NCBI GenBank assembly: GCA_037501455.1
Contig: CM074861.1
Location: forward strand, 34,178,001 to 34,242,000
From: Lantana camara
Taxonomy: Eukaryota > Streptophyta > Magnoliopsida > Lamiales > Verbenaceae
DNA: 64,000 nt
Direction: 5' to 3'
The translations under genes and the position numbers were made by a program. This document shows positions 49,250-60,423 of the stretch, piece after piece. Every line of letters starts with the position of its first letter. Within the stretch, counting starts at the first letter, position 1. The notes under the pieces were generated by a model. The model saw nothing but the letters and a program-made list of their open reading frames with translations. It had not been told where the DNA came from and made no database searches.

Positions 49250-49445
49250 TAACGGGCGTTACCGGTTTTCTTCTTGAACAGGGTAACGGCCGTTACCCCT
49301 ATTTGCCCAGACGCCTGACTCTGTTAACGGGCATTACTTAAAAGCAACTACGAGGGTGTAACGCCCGTTACTAATGTTGCTCGGGATGCCTGGCCTCCTT
49401 AACGGGCGTTACCAAAAGATAACTAAGATGGTGTAACGCCCGTTT
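49250..49445. repeat. Six paired palindromes inside D, period 75 bp
   Basis: Copies of taacgggcgtta and variants are centred at 49255.5, 49289.5, 49330.5, 49364.5, 49405.5 and 49439.5: spacings of 34, 41, 34, 41 and 34 bp. This is the same palindrome as in the D LTRs but in the internal region, between the protease and the extra ORF. Confidence 0.92.
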
Positions 49446-49852
49446 CCTATATTTCCGCCCAAAACATAATTAAAATACAAACACAAACCGGATGGTGCTT
49501 AATCACGTTAATTAACAGAAATTAACTCATAAAATTCAATCAAACCATAGTGTACCATTCTTGAAACACATAAACATATATGTCCATACATAGCAACAAT
49601 TCATTCTCCTCACAAAAGAAATCAATCTCATGCACACGCATACGAACAAAGTAAATGGACCTCAATATTGACAATAACGCTCAAATCACGGTCCTTGCAC
49701 CATCTAGACTTCAGCTTCCTAGCAAAACATCAAGTGACCTGCAAAACGAGAGAGACAACTCAATTAACGAAAACAAAAACAAAAGGAAAAAGAAAAGAGA
49801 AATTAGTTCTAAGTTATAGTCATTACCTTGACTTTGAAAACCGGATTGGGGA

Positions 49853-51449
49853 TTAACAACCCCCAAGAAACGAGTCACAAGGAGTGACCTCGTTCTTGTT
49901 ACTCACAAAACCGGAGCTTGATCTCCAAGTATCTAATTCCAAAACATCATTTATTCTCGATTTCTGAGACTTCGGTTCTCCTTCCCAATCAACTGCATCT
50001 CTTTTCTCTGTGAATAGTGTCATTCTGTCTGAGGTTTCACTTATCAACTTGATCATGCAACACTTATCCGGAATCGGCGGTGGTGTCATAGAACCAAAAT
50101 TCCTAAATTTCATTCTTTCATCTCCTATTTTGAACGTGAGCCGTCCATTCTGAACATCTATATCTGCTCCAGCCGTGGCTAGAAACGGTCTTCCAAGGAT
50201 CAATGGCATCCTCTCATCGCTCTCAACATCAAGAACTACAAAATCAGTAGGAATGTGGAGTCTCCCAACTTTTACCAAAACATCTTCAAGAACTCCTATG
50301 GGATATTTCACCGATCTGTCAGCTAGTTGGAGTGTCATATTAATCGGTTTAAGCTCCTTCACTCCTAATTTCCTACAAGTAGATAACGGAATTATACTCA
50401 CACTAGCTCCTAAATCACTTAAAACATTATGAAATTGCAAAGAACCAATAGTAAGGGGAATTGAAAAACTCCCTGGATCTTTAAGGTTCGGGGGAAGCTT
50501 ACGCTGAATAATGGCACTGCATTCCTCAGTAAGTATAACAGTCGTGAAGTTCTCAGACTTCTCTTTGCTTGAAATCACTTCTTTCTCGAAGTTGTCCTTC
50601 TTTTCAAAATAATCTTCCTCTTGAACTTTCTCAAATACAACTCTCTCAACATCCGAACCTGCAAGTATCTTCGGACCTTCATTCTCTCTATTGTCTCCTA
50701 CAAATATGGTCTGATAATGCTCCTTAGGGTTGTTTTCAGTTTAGCTCGGTAGCATTCCTGGGTCTCTTAGATTCAGAGGTTGGGCAATCTGACTAATCTG
50801 AGTCTCCAAAGTTCTGGTCTGAGTTACCACTTGATCTAATTGAGCTTCCAACTTCTGATGTCGACCCGTAGATACGGTTATGAATTTCTCAAGTGCAACC
50901 TCCCATCCCTACTTTTGCTCCTGTTGAGGGGGCGCAGCATTAAATGGGGCCGGTGGTCGTGGTTGAAATTGCTGCCTAGGCTGAAACTGCGGCCTAGGTT
51001 GAGGTGGTTGTTGAACATTCTGATTATTAGACTAAGAAAAATAAGGGTGGTTCTTCCATCCTGGATTGTAGGTGTTTGAGTAGGGATCATTTGCTGGTTT
51101 GAAGTTGTTTGCATAATTCACCTGCTCTTACACCTGTTCTCCTGTATTAGTATGAGAACACATATTAAACTCATGTGGACTATTACAAATTTCACAAGTT
51201 ACCTGAACTGGTTGGGGTTGTATCCCAACTGTGTTGACAGAAAGTTGATCTAATTTCTTGTTAAGGGCCTCAAATTTGGTATTGATGGTAGTTAAGCCAT
51301 CTAACTCTATGACTCCTGCTTGCGAATGGCTCCTCTCATTCACAAAAACATCGTTTTGTGACATATTATCTAACAACTCAGTAGCCACTGCTTCAGATTT
51401 TGCTAAGAAAGCTTCGCCAGCTGCAGCATCCATTGCTCCTCTAAAAGTA
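49853..51449 (-). pseudogene. Athila-type gag 3' part and protease of D
   Basis: This continues the gag that starts at 60265 and is cut by the CACTA transposon at 51453. The first part (51433-51128) has an MDAAAGEAF block common in plant Gags and a zinc-knuckle-like CEICNSPHEFNMC. A Gln/Pro-rich region with in-frame stops follows (about 51114-50750). The last 241 residues (50578-49853) are an open aspartic protease: D55 in SDLGASVSIIP, then VGRLHIPTDFVVLDV and PLILGRPFLATAGADID. D-L-G instead of D-S/T-G is usual in Athila-like proteases. The frame ends at 49853 with no reverse transcriptase after it. Confidence 0.82.
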
Positions 51450-51452
51450 GGG

Positions 51453-52100
51453 CACTACTAGAAAAACGGGTTTTAATGACGCCGGAAAGCGTCATGATAG
51501 GCTGGTTTTTGTGACGCTTTCGATGTTGTGACGCTATCGAAAAGCGTCACGTAAGTAGGCGTGACAATAGGTTATTGTGACGCTAATATTGTGACGGTTT
51601 GCAGTGTCATTAAAGAAGCGATATTGTGACGCCTTACAGCGTCACATTAAAGCCTATTGTGACGCTTTTCAGCGTCATATGTGATACATAACTACTATAA
51701 CTACCTGCTAATACGACACCTAAAAGCGTCGCAATAGATCTTAAGATGACGCTGTAAAGCGTCACAATAGGTCTTAACATGACACTGTAAAAGCGTCACA
51801 ATAGGCCTTAATATGACATAATAAAGTGTCATAATAAAGTGTGATATGATGGTGCAAGTCGTCACAATAAAGCGTATTATGACCAAAAGTAGCGTCACAA
51901 TAAAGCGTATTATGACGCAATAAAGCGTCATCACAAATTTTGTAATGACGGAATATAACGTCACAATAGGTTATGTTACGATGGAATAAAGCGTCATAAT
52001 AAATTGTATTATGCCGGAATAAATGTCATTAAAACTTACGTTATGATAGAAAAAAGCGACATGATAAGGTATATTATGACGGAATAAAATGTCACGATAA
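51453..52100. repeat. CACTA subterminal repeat array, left end
   Basis: More than 15 copies of the tgacgc/gcgtca motif in both orientations, often as aaagcgtcacaata. One pair forms a long foldback at about 51510-51550 (gtgacgctttcgat ... atcgaaaagcgtcac). Confidence 0.9.
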
Positions 52101-52434
52101 CATATATATAAATAATATTATGCAATTAATAATAAAATCATAATTAAAAAAACCAAATCAAGTAACATAGTATTAATATGTTCACGAAATTTCCAATCCA
52201 AAATAATATTAGTTACAATAATGTGTCCCTAATATATGATATTGGCCATATCAACAAAAATGACAAAAGGTTAAGTGTCTATGCCGGCCACTTGCAATAC
52301 ATACTTAAGCGTCATTTACGTATTAAAATAAAACAAACGAAGTCTCACAAATTGTGTCAATCTTGAGCCACAACCTATACAAACAAATCATTATGTACTC
52401 AATATTAAATCCATACGAAATAAATTTTCAAGAG

Positions 52435-52876
52435 CTAATGAATGATCCTTACCAAATTTTTTGGCCATGCAATAATCTCCCCAATTGCATCGCCAATAGT
52501 TTTGAAATATGATGTGGGGCGAATTAAATCTTCATCCCCTTCCACGACAACACTGATAACCACCTCAAACCAATTATTTCCCAACAATACTTGCCCCACT
52601 CTTTTTGATGGATCCAAACTTTGAAGAGAACCAATCGCCATGGTTTTAGATGAATCAAATATACTTTTTAATAACACTTTTGATCAAATCTACACAATTT
52701 AGACCAAAAAGAACAATAGGATCAACAACTGTCTTGACAAACCACCACAAAATATTCAAGAATATGTCCTGGATTTTAACCTGAAATTTACTCAAAATAT
52801 TCGTTTGAACCACTAGAATGAGCCATTTTGAATAAGACAATTGCTCCATGACAAAGACAAAGAATATTTGGGACAT
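52435..52876 (-). pseudogene. Transposase-associated fragment of the CACTA element
   Basis: An 80-residue minus-strand frame (52677-52435) ends with GDAIGEIIAWPKNLV and contains VGQVLLGNNWFEVVISVVVE. This matches my memory of a domain found in plant En/Spm (Ptta) transposon proteins, where an acidic linker precedes a TLG.A.G..V.WPK signature. Just upstream another frame (52876-52655) opens with SQIFFV and SKWLILVVQTN, similar to the DUF4216-type tail of TNP2-like proteins (SQ.FYV...W.VV). Both are short and disconnected, so this is a remnant. The En/Spm assignment rests mainly on the TIRs. Confidence 0.5.
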
Positions 52877-55800
52877 TACCCAATCATTTAATGATCCATT
52901 GTTGAATTTGCTTTATAAGTCTGGTGGTGCATGAAATCATAACCATATGATTTACCCAGCCATGATTAGTGACTGAAATATTTCTCAAACAAATGTTGGC
53001 AAGGCCTCAATTTCACAATACAGTTTAACTTTCAACATAAACCTACTCCTTTTGCCCTTAAAAAAACCTTTTTCCTCTCGAAAAATAATATAATTAGAGA
53101 TTCTTTCAATCAAAATAAGAGTTATTAACCATAAATATCATTTAAATACAATCAAATTACTATACAGTTTATTCATAAATGCACGATTCTCCATTTGGAA
53201 ATGGGCAAATACTTCTTTGTTTCTTCCATTCCATGTCATGTGCAATTAAAATAGGAATTAATGGAATGAGAAAATAAGAAAAACGGAGATAGCATTCCAG
53301 GTAAATTTAAGTTTTGACTTACTAAATTCATAGCTCTCTTATAAAAAGTTAAGTTTATTTCTCATTTTTCCACCCTAACTCAATATTCATCCTCATTCAA
53401 CCTACCCATAAAGTGGAAAAAATAAACAAGAGTTGAGGAATAATGCCATATTCTTTTGTAGCTGGAAAAAAGGTGTCCGATAAACATAAAATTTAACAGT
53501 GTCAAACCTTAACACACTAGTAATATCCAGTTAAAACAATTTATAAATCGGAGATCGTACGAGTTCAGAATGTACATCTGAATTTTCTGCACACATGCTG
53601 TCACAGTTTGGGTTATGAATTCAACACTCTTGATCATGCAATACTCATCTAAAAACATCAAAACTCATGACCCAACTTTGCCTACAATGTTCCTAAACAT
53701 ATTTAACACATAAACACTCAGGTTTCAATACAGTCCAGTCAGCATTTCAATCAAAATTTCTTCATATCCTATTTTCAAGCAAATTCAAGGTGATAAACTC
53801 AACGAAATTATATCAATACCACTCAGAATATATAAATCCATCATAAGAAATTAGAATATAAAAGCATATAAAATCAGTTCATAAGCATTTTCCACTCCAA
53901 AGCCTATTTGAAGAATTAAAACCACGAACTTCATCTAGTGTGTCAACCTAAACATGAGTACCTCACACCAGTTCATAAGCATTTTCCACCTAAAAAACAG
54001 TTTATAAGCCCCAACGGATCCAGGAATTTGCAAAAAAACACAACACACATTCTAAAATGTGATGCTTTTTTGGTCATATACTTCAAGCATATACTAATCA
54101 TTTAAATTGTTTTTATTCCAGAATACATATACTGTACATATTCTTATCGATTATAATTATATAGATAGATAGATTAGGTAAGAAAGATGGTGTACTTTAA
54201 TCCTTATTATCAAGAGCTATCAAAATGTCATCTTAATTAATATGCTAATCAGGCAATTATGTAAATATATAAATTAACTTAATTAATTAATTCCAAGCAT
54301 CTAAAAATTGTTTTTATTCCTACAAATGGATAGAAATGCATATGGAGACAATTTTCAGGGCATTTTTGAACAAGAAACTGTGAAATGCATAACTTCGAGA
54401 GACCACATTTCAATAAAACACTCAAGAAAGCAGATATTTTCACTTAAAAAAAATTCAAGAACAACTGCTCCAGCACAAATGCATTGCCTATACAATTATA
54501 TCCATACAGATACCATTAGTTCATAAGAAATCAAGATCTTTTCAAGAAATTCAAGACTTAACAAAAGAATATACACACACACACACACACACAGAGACAC
54601 ATAAATGCATAGAGTGAAACACGAAGGAGATTGTCACATATGGCTGTCTTTAGGAGTAAACAATTGCACCAGGATGTTAAAGTAAAATTTTTGCATCCAA
54701 CCATGCTTGATCAACCCCAAGAACCCAAAAATTAACAACCAACCAGAATCATCAAGAACTGAAAATCCCCCAAAAGCTCAAGGATGGGCAAAATTTACAT
54801 ATTGGCTTCCCAAGATTATCAAACTCCACTTCAACTTGTTCTTTTCTAGTCCATACACGTGGCATGTTAATCGGTCCACGAGTTTTTACCTTAAACATGT
54901 TTCCTATAACAAAAGTTAAAAAAATAAAAATACAAAACACCATAATTATAAAATGTGCAAAATATTATACTTCAAGCATACCTACATTGTCGGTCAAGTC
55001 TGCATCCATATCATTTAAATGAAGATAAAATGAAATAGTTTCAGTACCAAATCTACCACATTTAGTATCTTAAGAATGCAACAAAAAGACTAAAATAAGT
55101 TTATAATATCTTACAATAAACTGTATATGGACTAACTTCAGAAAAGAATCCCTGCCAGCTTAAACTACTTGTAATGAATCAAGTGTCTACCTCTATTTCT
55201 CAAAATAATTTTGTGTATTGTTTAAAGATTACCTTAATGTTGTCTGCTTAAATACTAATCCTATTTCACTTGATTTAAGCATGGATAATAAGCTTTTCAA
55301 CTTTATAATTAGAGAAGCAATTTGGTGTGGTTTATTGGCCTAACTAATGATGTCCAAGAGAGATTTGACCTCTAATATTGTCAGACTTAAGAAAAGATAT
55401 AAAAGCAAGAGATTTGTTCTAACTTTGGTTGTAATCAAGTGAGATAATTTTTTTATCAATAAACAAAAGTTTGTGCCGTCAAATTATATATACATGACAT
55501 ATATACCAAACTAACACATAAATTGAGAAACATTAATACAAAAGTTGATTATTTGATTAACATTTTGTCAGCGGAATAAAGTTGTTCATGTGAAGGATTA
55601 TTAATACTATTTCACATGCAAGACATCTCACTCAATCTGTGTGAGTTTATATATGATATACGCTTCACTTAGTTGGTATATATGGCATGTATATATGATT
55701 TGGTTGTAATCAGATTAGTTATCCAAAATAAAAACAAAGGAGAAACAGATGAGATCAGGACCATGTAGAATAAGTGAGAAATTAACCACTATCTTTAGCT

Positions 55801-55937
55801 ATATATGAGCAAATACGTCTAAAATAACATAACCACAACCATAGACTTTAATACATTAAAACAAAAAATAAAACACCCAGTTATGTAACCAGAGCAAACA
55901 ACATCAACATTAAAGCAATTCTTGATATAGAAACTTA
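52877..55937. other. Interior of the CACTA element without recognisable genes
   Basis: About 3 kb of AT-rich DNA. The frames (for example 54308-54526 and 54707-54919) match nothing I know. An (AC)n microsatellite lies at about 54572-54593. It may be intron or untranslated sequence of the element's own gene. Confidence 0.45.
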
Positions 55938-57384
55938 CCTGCTCCCCCTGTTCTCCCAGACCAATGTATGTATGCCTCTACAGGAGTTACAGTTACAATG
56001 GAATGATATTCAAGAGATGAAGCCCAGAATATATATTGAACCTAGAAGCAAGAGTATCCCCAGATGCAATAACATTTATTGACAAGAGATTGGTAAGTGA
56101 TTATTCTTTTTCTGAATCAGATAATAGAAATGATAAAATATGTTAATTTATACAAGAATCTTACCTCACGTGTAGCCTGCTCTATGTCCCCATACAAAGT
56201 GCGTGCACCAGGTAGCAATCCTGCCAGTGTAGATGCAGAATCCTTTCTCTGTAAAGATAATAGTGCAGCCTCCACTGATAAAACATGAGAGAGAGATAGA
56301 GAGAATTGTTAATATTAAATCAAATTATCTGAAAGCATACCAATTACAAGAGTAACTATATGCTAAGGCATACCAATTACAAGAATAACTATATGCTAAC
56401 TAACCTACTATAGCAGCTAATGATATCAAGAATAAGCTGAGATCTGGCAGAATTAGAGCAAGGAAGAACAATATGCCTGACATTGGTACTAGCCTTCATT
56501 TTCTCATTCCCAGTAAGATCAACAGTTGTCTTATCTGGCTTTAGAAATTTAGCTGCTATCTTGAACCGGAAAAGTATTAATCATTTAAAAGAAAGGCAAA
56601 AACAAAATGTATCTCCAACATCAATAGTCATATGTAACCAAATGATGTTTCACATGAATAAAATAACATATATATTTCACCCAGTCTGGCAAAGTGGCAC
56701 TAAAGAGAAGTGTTTGAACTTTGCTGGGTCCTCAACCTTCCTTTCAAAACTCATAATGGAAAAGTTATCACAACTACAGGAGAAACATGGAAACATCACC
56801 ATCCTTACAAAGTTAGATACAGACAACATCATTTACTTTATTTATATCATACCCAAAATAAGTTCAACATCTTCTACGAAACCCATTCTCAACATTTCAT
56901 CAGCTTCATCAAGTATTCGAAATTTTAGAGCACTCAAGTCAATATGCCCTCTAACAATGTGATCCTGCATTTAAAATATGTATTAACAAAACAAATTGAT
57001 GTCTAAAATTTATATATATAAAAGAACTATTAGTGCATTACCTTAATGCAACCATGTGTGCCAACAACTATATACAAACCTCTTTTCAACTGAACTTGTT
57101 GTGGTGGTACGGAGAACCACCATATAGACAATAAGATTTCAATCCTAATGCTCCACTATAGACCTCAAAGTCACAAAACAACTGTGATCGTATAAAAAGA
57201 GAAATATGGGATATAAGAAAACAAAGGGAATCAAACCTAGAAAGACAAATACGGCACAAAAGGTTCTCAGGAAAGATGTTAACAAATACAATACCTGTGC
57301 AGCAAGTTCTCTAGTGGGTAAAAGCACAAGAACAATCGGATGGTAGGGTATGGGGTATGTTGAGAGGGAACCTGAACAGGTGAT

Positions 57385-57535
57385 GCTGCTTTAAGCATTC
57401 CAACAACTCCACCACCCAATACCCTACCATCCGATCCAGCCAATGATACACTCAGACCACCAGTTCGGCTACGGTTACCATTATTCTCTGACAGAAGGAA
57501 GGAACCTGACAACGAGATTATTTCAAATCGCCCCT
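57385..57535 (-). pseudogene. AHL-like: Captured exon of an AHL (AT-hook, PPC/DUF296) gene
   Basis: The minus strand reads GRFEIISLSGSFLLSE, then SRTGGLSVSLAGSDGRVLGG and GMLKAASPVQ, the core of the PPC domain of plant AT-hook nuclear-localised proteins. The piece starts after an acceptor-like ttttacag and ends at a donor-like cag|gttc, so exactly one exon with splice edges was taken. There is no AT-hook and no second half of the PPC domain. It lies between pieces of the helicase gene. Confidence 0.85.
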
Positions 57536-57654
57536 GTAAAATCATCAACCCAACATTACAAACTGGTTTAACAGACAATTCAAAATATATTAGTGAAAAC
57601 AGGTAGATATGGAAAAAGAGTAAAACAGTTATTAGATGATTCTCACAAATTGAC

Positions 57655-57709
<55 letters not shown>
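57655..57709. repeat. (AAT)n microsatellite
   Basis: About 18 uninterrupted AAT units just upstream of the AHL exon. It inflates the start of the minus-strand frame at 57279-57656. Confidence 0.92.
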
Positions 57710-57710
<1 letters not shown>

Positions 57711-59389
57711 AATAAAATCAAGAGAATATGGTCTAGGGTCTAACTACCAAACACATAAGCAGAAGAATAGAACAATATAGAGTCATTGAATTTCAATACA
57801 TGGCTAGAGGACTCTAGCGCATTTATGATGTAAAATAAGTTTCTTCCAGAAATCATAGCCATCTATATAGAGCAAAATGGAATATATGAAGTAATAATAC
57901 TATAATCTCTAACAATAGAAGTATTAAAATCCAAAAAATCCAAAAAATCCAAGCATATTCCTCATCGTCTATCTTCTTGATTTAAGTTGTCGATGTCCAT
58001 TTCAGATGTGTTTTCAGTAATCTTCTTATATGCTCTTACCTGCATAAGGCCCGAGAATAGTAAACTGTCAAAAAAGGTTTGAAGTTGTGAAGTATCGGAC
58101 TAAACTTTATTTTCAGACGGAAGGTCGGAGATTTTGTAGCTATAAAATAAATAATAATAATAGCTTTAACCATGAAAACTAAAAACTTAGAAACTCTCTT
58201 AAAGACTCTCCTATACATTTGGAATTCCTTATACAGTAAAATCACCTTAACAATAAACACAGATTTTACACGCTCGATCTCTCTCTAAACCAAGGTTATC
58301 ATACATGATCTCTCACAGGATCAAATTCCAATGGACCATTAAAGTGTATGAACAGAATACAGATTTAATAAAAAAGGCACAAGCCTAAACCATAGAACTT
58401 ATAACAGAACATTTTTAATGCTACAACTAACCAATTTAATAAAATTAACATAATATATAAGTTTCCAGCTAACCTTCACATAATTCCTCAACTCTTTCTA
58501 AATGTGAATTATAGATTACGCTATTTTGTAATCCAAGCTTTAGAGATAACAACTGTAAACTAGAATGTTCAAAATCCTTAAACAAGCTCTAGGACACTAG
58601 GCATGAAAATACTGCTAAGCCTAAGGAACCCCCAGATTCATTTCACCTTTCATTATAAATCTTACGAGGTATGAAAATTGTACATTAAACAGGCTATAAC
58701 TAGGATCTACTGATTAAATGAATTCTAAGACTACAATCATACTGACATAAACACATGAAACCACGATATTATTTCCTTTTGCAACCTAAATCCTATCGAT
58801 TTATATAAGATTCACGCTACAGAAAGCTCAGGATTGTAAAAGAATTGCATAAGAAAAATCCTAATTGCCAAATCCCTAACCTGGCCAGTGCACGCCCTCC
58901 CCAACCAAATCAGAGCCATCAAGATCGGTATTGAATGTCATAGCCTGAATCGGGAATAGAGACTCGATCCCCTTTTCCTTCAAGACCTCCCTCTAAAGGA
59001 TTCAAAATCCAGAAATTGAATACGGAAGTAGGATGCTCATACTCCTCTTTATCGTCCACATTCTGTCGTGTTTTCATCTTCTCCTTCCTCCTAATCGAAA
59101 TCACTGGCTCGCCCATCTCCGAACTAGTCTCCCTCCCACACGCCTCACTATCATCACTGTCGATTTCTAGAGCCTGTCGCTTCAGTTCTCTTCTCTCTGT
59201 CGAACGGTGGCTGATGTCGGCTGATGTCTTTCTCCTGCTCCGTCGATTTGTCTGATTTTCGTAGAGTAGGGATTCTTCAATTTTGTTTGATTTTAGAAAT
59301 GTTAGAAATGTTTGGTTTTTGTGTCTCACGACTTTCCCTCTTTTTTATTTCGTAACCCGCCAAGAAAAAGTGTCCTGATAGAAATACTT

Positions 59390-59615
59390 TATTGAGACGC
59401 TTCATTAAAAGTGTCATAATAAATCTATCATATTGTGACGCTTAGTGTAAAAACGTCATATTATTATTTTTTTAGTTAATAAATAATTTAATAGATAAAA
59501 TAAATTAAATTTAATAAGATAAAATTAAAAAAAGTGTCACAACAGGTGGTCTATTGTGACGCCGTTTTAAAAGTGTCATATTAGGGCGTCACAAAAGACT
59601 ATTTTTCTAGTAGTG
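59390..59615. repeat. CACTA subterminal repeat array, right end
   Basis: Copies of tgacgc, gcgtca and the degraded gtgtcata/gtgtcaca form next to the right TIR. The array is shorter and more decayed than at the left end. Confidence 0.85.
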
Positions 59616-59618
59616 GGG

Positions 59619-60265
59619 GACATCCCATTATAAAAAGTTTGAATCAATAACCAACCGGGAATCCCGTGATGTGGACACTTCTTCTGCAAATCCTTAAATC
59701 TCTCCCAAGTTTCATAGAAAGACTCTCCATCCAACTGTCTGAAACCTTGAATATCATTCCAGTACTTTGTGGTTTTGCTAAGTGGAAAGAACTTAGCTAA
59801 GAAAGCCTGAGATAATGTTGCCCAAGTGTGAAAGGATTCATTTGGGATAATACTCAACCATGCTTTAGCTCGTTCCCTAAGTGAAAAGGGAAAAAGCCTA
59901 ACTCGGATAGCATCAGTAGTGACGTTGTGATTTTTGAAGGTATCACACACTTCAAGAAAATACTCAAGGTGTGATGTCGGATCCTCCAGTGGTAATCCTA
60001 AAAACTGATTATTCTGTAGCAGATTGATGATAGCTGGTTTGATTTCAAAGTTATTTGCTGCGATCGGGGGACGGGCTGCAGTCTGAATTGCTCTAACCTA
60101 CGGCACGTTATAATCTTTTATGGCCGGTGGTGGTGGTGGGTCTGGTTCAGCCATCGGTAAAGTAATCGGTTTCTTCTCTTTCTTACGCCTCCTCTTTATA
60201 GCACTCAGTGTTCTCTCGATTTCCGGATCGTATGGTACTAATTTCGAATCTTGAGATCTTCGCAT
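59619..60265 (-). pseudogene. gag: Athila-type gag 5' part of D
   Basis: From ATG 60265 the minus strand reads MRRSQDSKLVPYDPEIERTL, a Lys/Arg- and Pro-rich stretch, an in-frame stop near 60103, and then the open frame reaching 59950-59620. That frame has the Retrotrans_gag core (LFPFSLRERAKAWLSIIP, then WATLSQAFLAKFFP and ESFYETWERFKDL). It is cut at the CACTA insertion and resumes at 51449. The wording is that of Athila/Tat-branch Gags rather than that of B, C and E1. Only one stop before the CACTA site suggests moderate age. Confidence 0.85.
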
Positions 60266-60399
60266 GCACCGTAAACCTGCACAAAGGAAAAAGAAATCCT
60301 CAGTCTAACTCCACAGTGACAAAGATAATGAATACAAATTAAAATAATAGTTTAAAGCACTAGATCAAAATATTTGAGTAATATTGACTTAAAACGCCT

Positions 60400-60417
60400 T
60401 CCCCGGCAACAGCGCCA
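60400..60417 (-). other. Primer-binding site of D, tRNA-Asp type
   Basis: On the minus strand it reads TGGCGCTGTTGCCGGGGA, which differs by one base from the complement of the plant tRNA-Asp 3' end as I know it (TGGCGCCGTTGCCGGGGA). This primer is characteristic of Athila-like elements. It lies 6 nt from the 5' LTR. Confidence 0.87.
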
Positions 60418-60423
60418 AAAACT

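Larger units (their letters stand above)
55938..59329 (-). pseudogene. RH7-like: Captured, decayed RH7-type DEAD-box RNA helicase gene
   Basis: Minus-strand pieces, separated by intron-like gaps, follow DEAD-box helicase order. The charged N-terminus and Q-motif (GIESLFPIQAMTF) are at 59329-58881. Motif Ia (LLPTRELAAQV) is near 57345-57298. VVGTHGCIK, where TPGR is expected, is at 57100-57042. DEAD within [20 protein letters not shown] is at 56965-56862. SAT (LLFSATLPDWVK) is near 56725-56675. A block NEKMKASTNVRHIVLPC is at 56565-56405, then LAGLLPGARTLYGDIEQATREV (56288-56166), a ruined motif V, and motif VI as HWSGRTGGAG (55990-55938) instead of HRSGRTGRAG. Spacing and wording match the nucleolar RH7/PRH75 helicase family. 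Splice-like GT boundaries remain, so capture was of genomic DNA, not mRNA. Frameshifts near 58990, in motif I, near 57090 and before SAT, plus lost catalytic residues, mean it is not functional. An AHL exon is inserted between motifs I and Ia. Confidence 0.85.
51453..59615 (-). mobile_element. CACTA (En/Spm) transposon, 8163 bp, carrying captured host gene pieces
   Basis: The termini CACTACTAGAAAAA (51453-51466) and its inverse (59602-59615) are perfect 14-bp TIRs of the CACTA superfamily. The 3-bp duplication GGG (51450-51452 and 59616-59618) is the right length. Subterminal zones are packed with tgacgc/gcgtca repeats, the usual transposase-binding arrays. A transposase-associated fragment (52435-52876) and a captured helicase plus AHL segment (55938-59329) lie inside, all on the minus strand. 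No full TNP2 transposase is visible, so mobility would need a helper. It disrupts the gag of D. Confidence 0.95.

Noticed and set aside
49250..49445. CRISPR-like array
   Set aside because: Regular spacing but the repeats are 12-16 bp palindromes, spacers alternate 34/41 in centre distance, and the context is a plant retrotransposon.
54173..57034. Active helicase or other host gene near the CACTA element
   Set aside because: All helicase pieces lie inside the TIRs, with frameshifts and lost motif residues; a functional gene is not supported.
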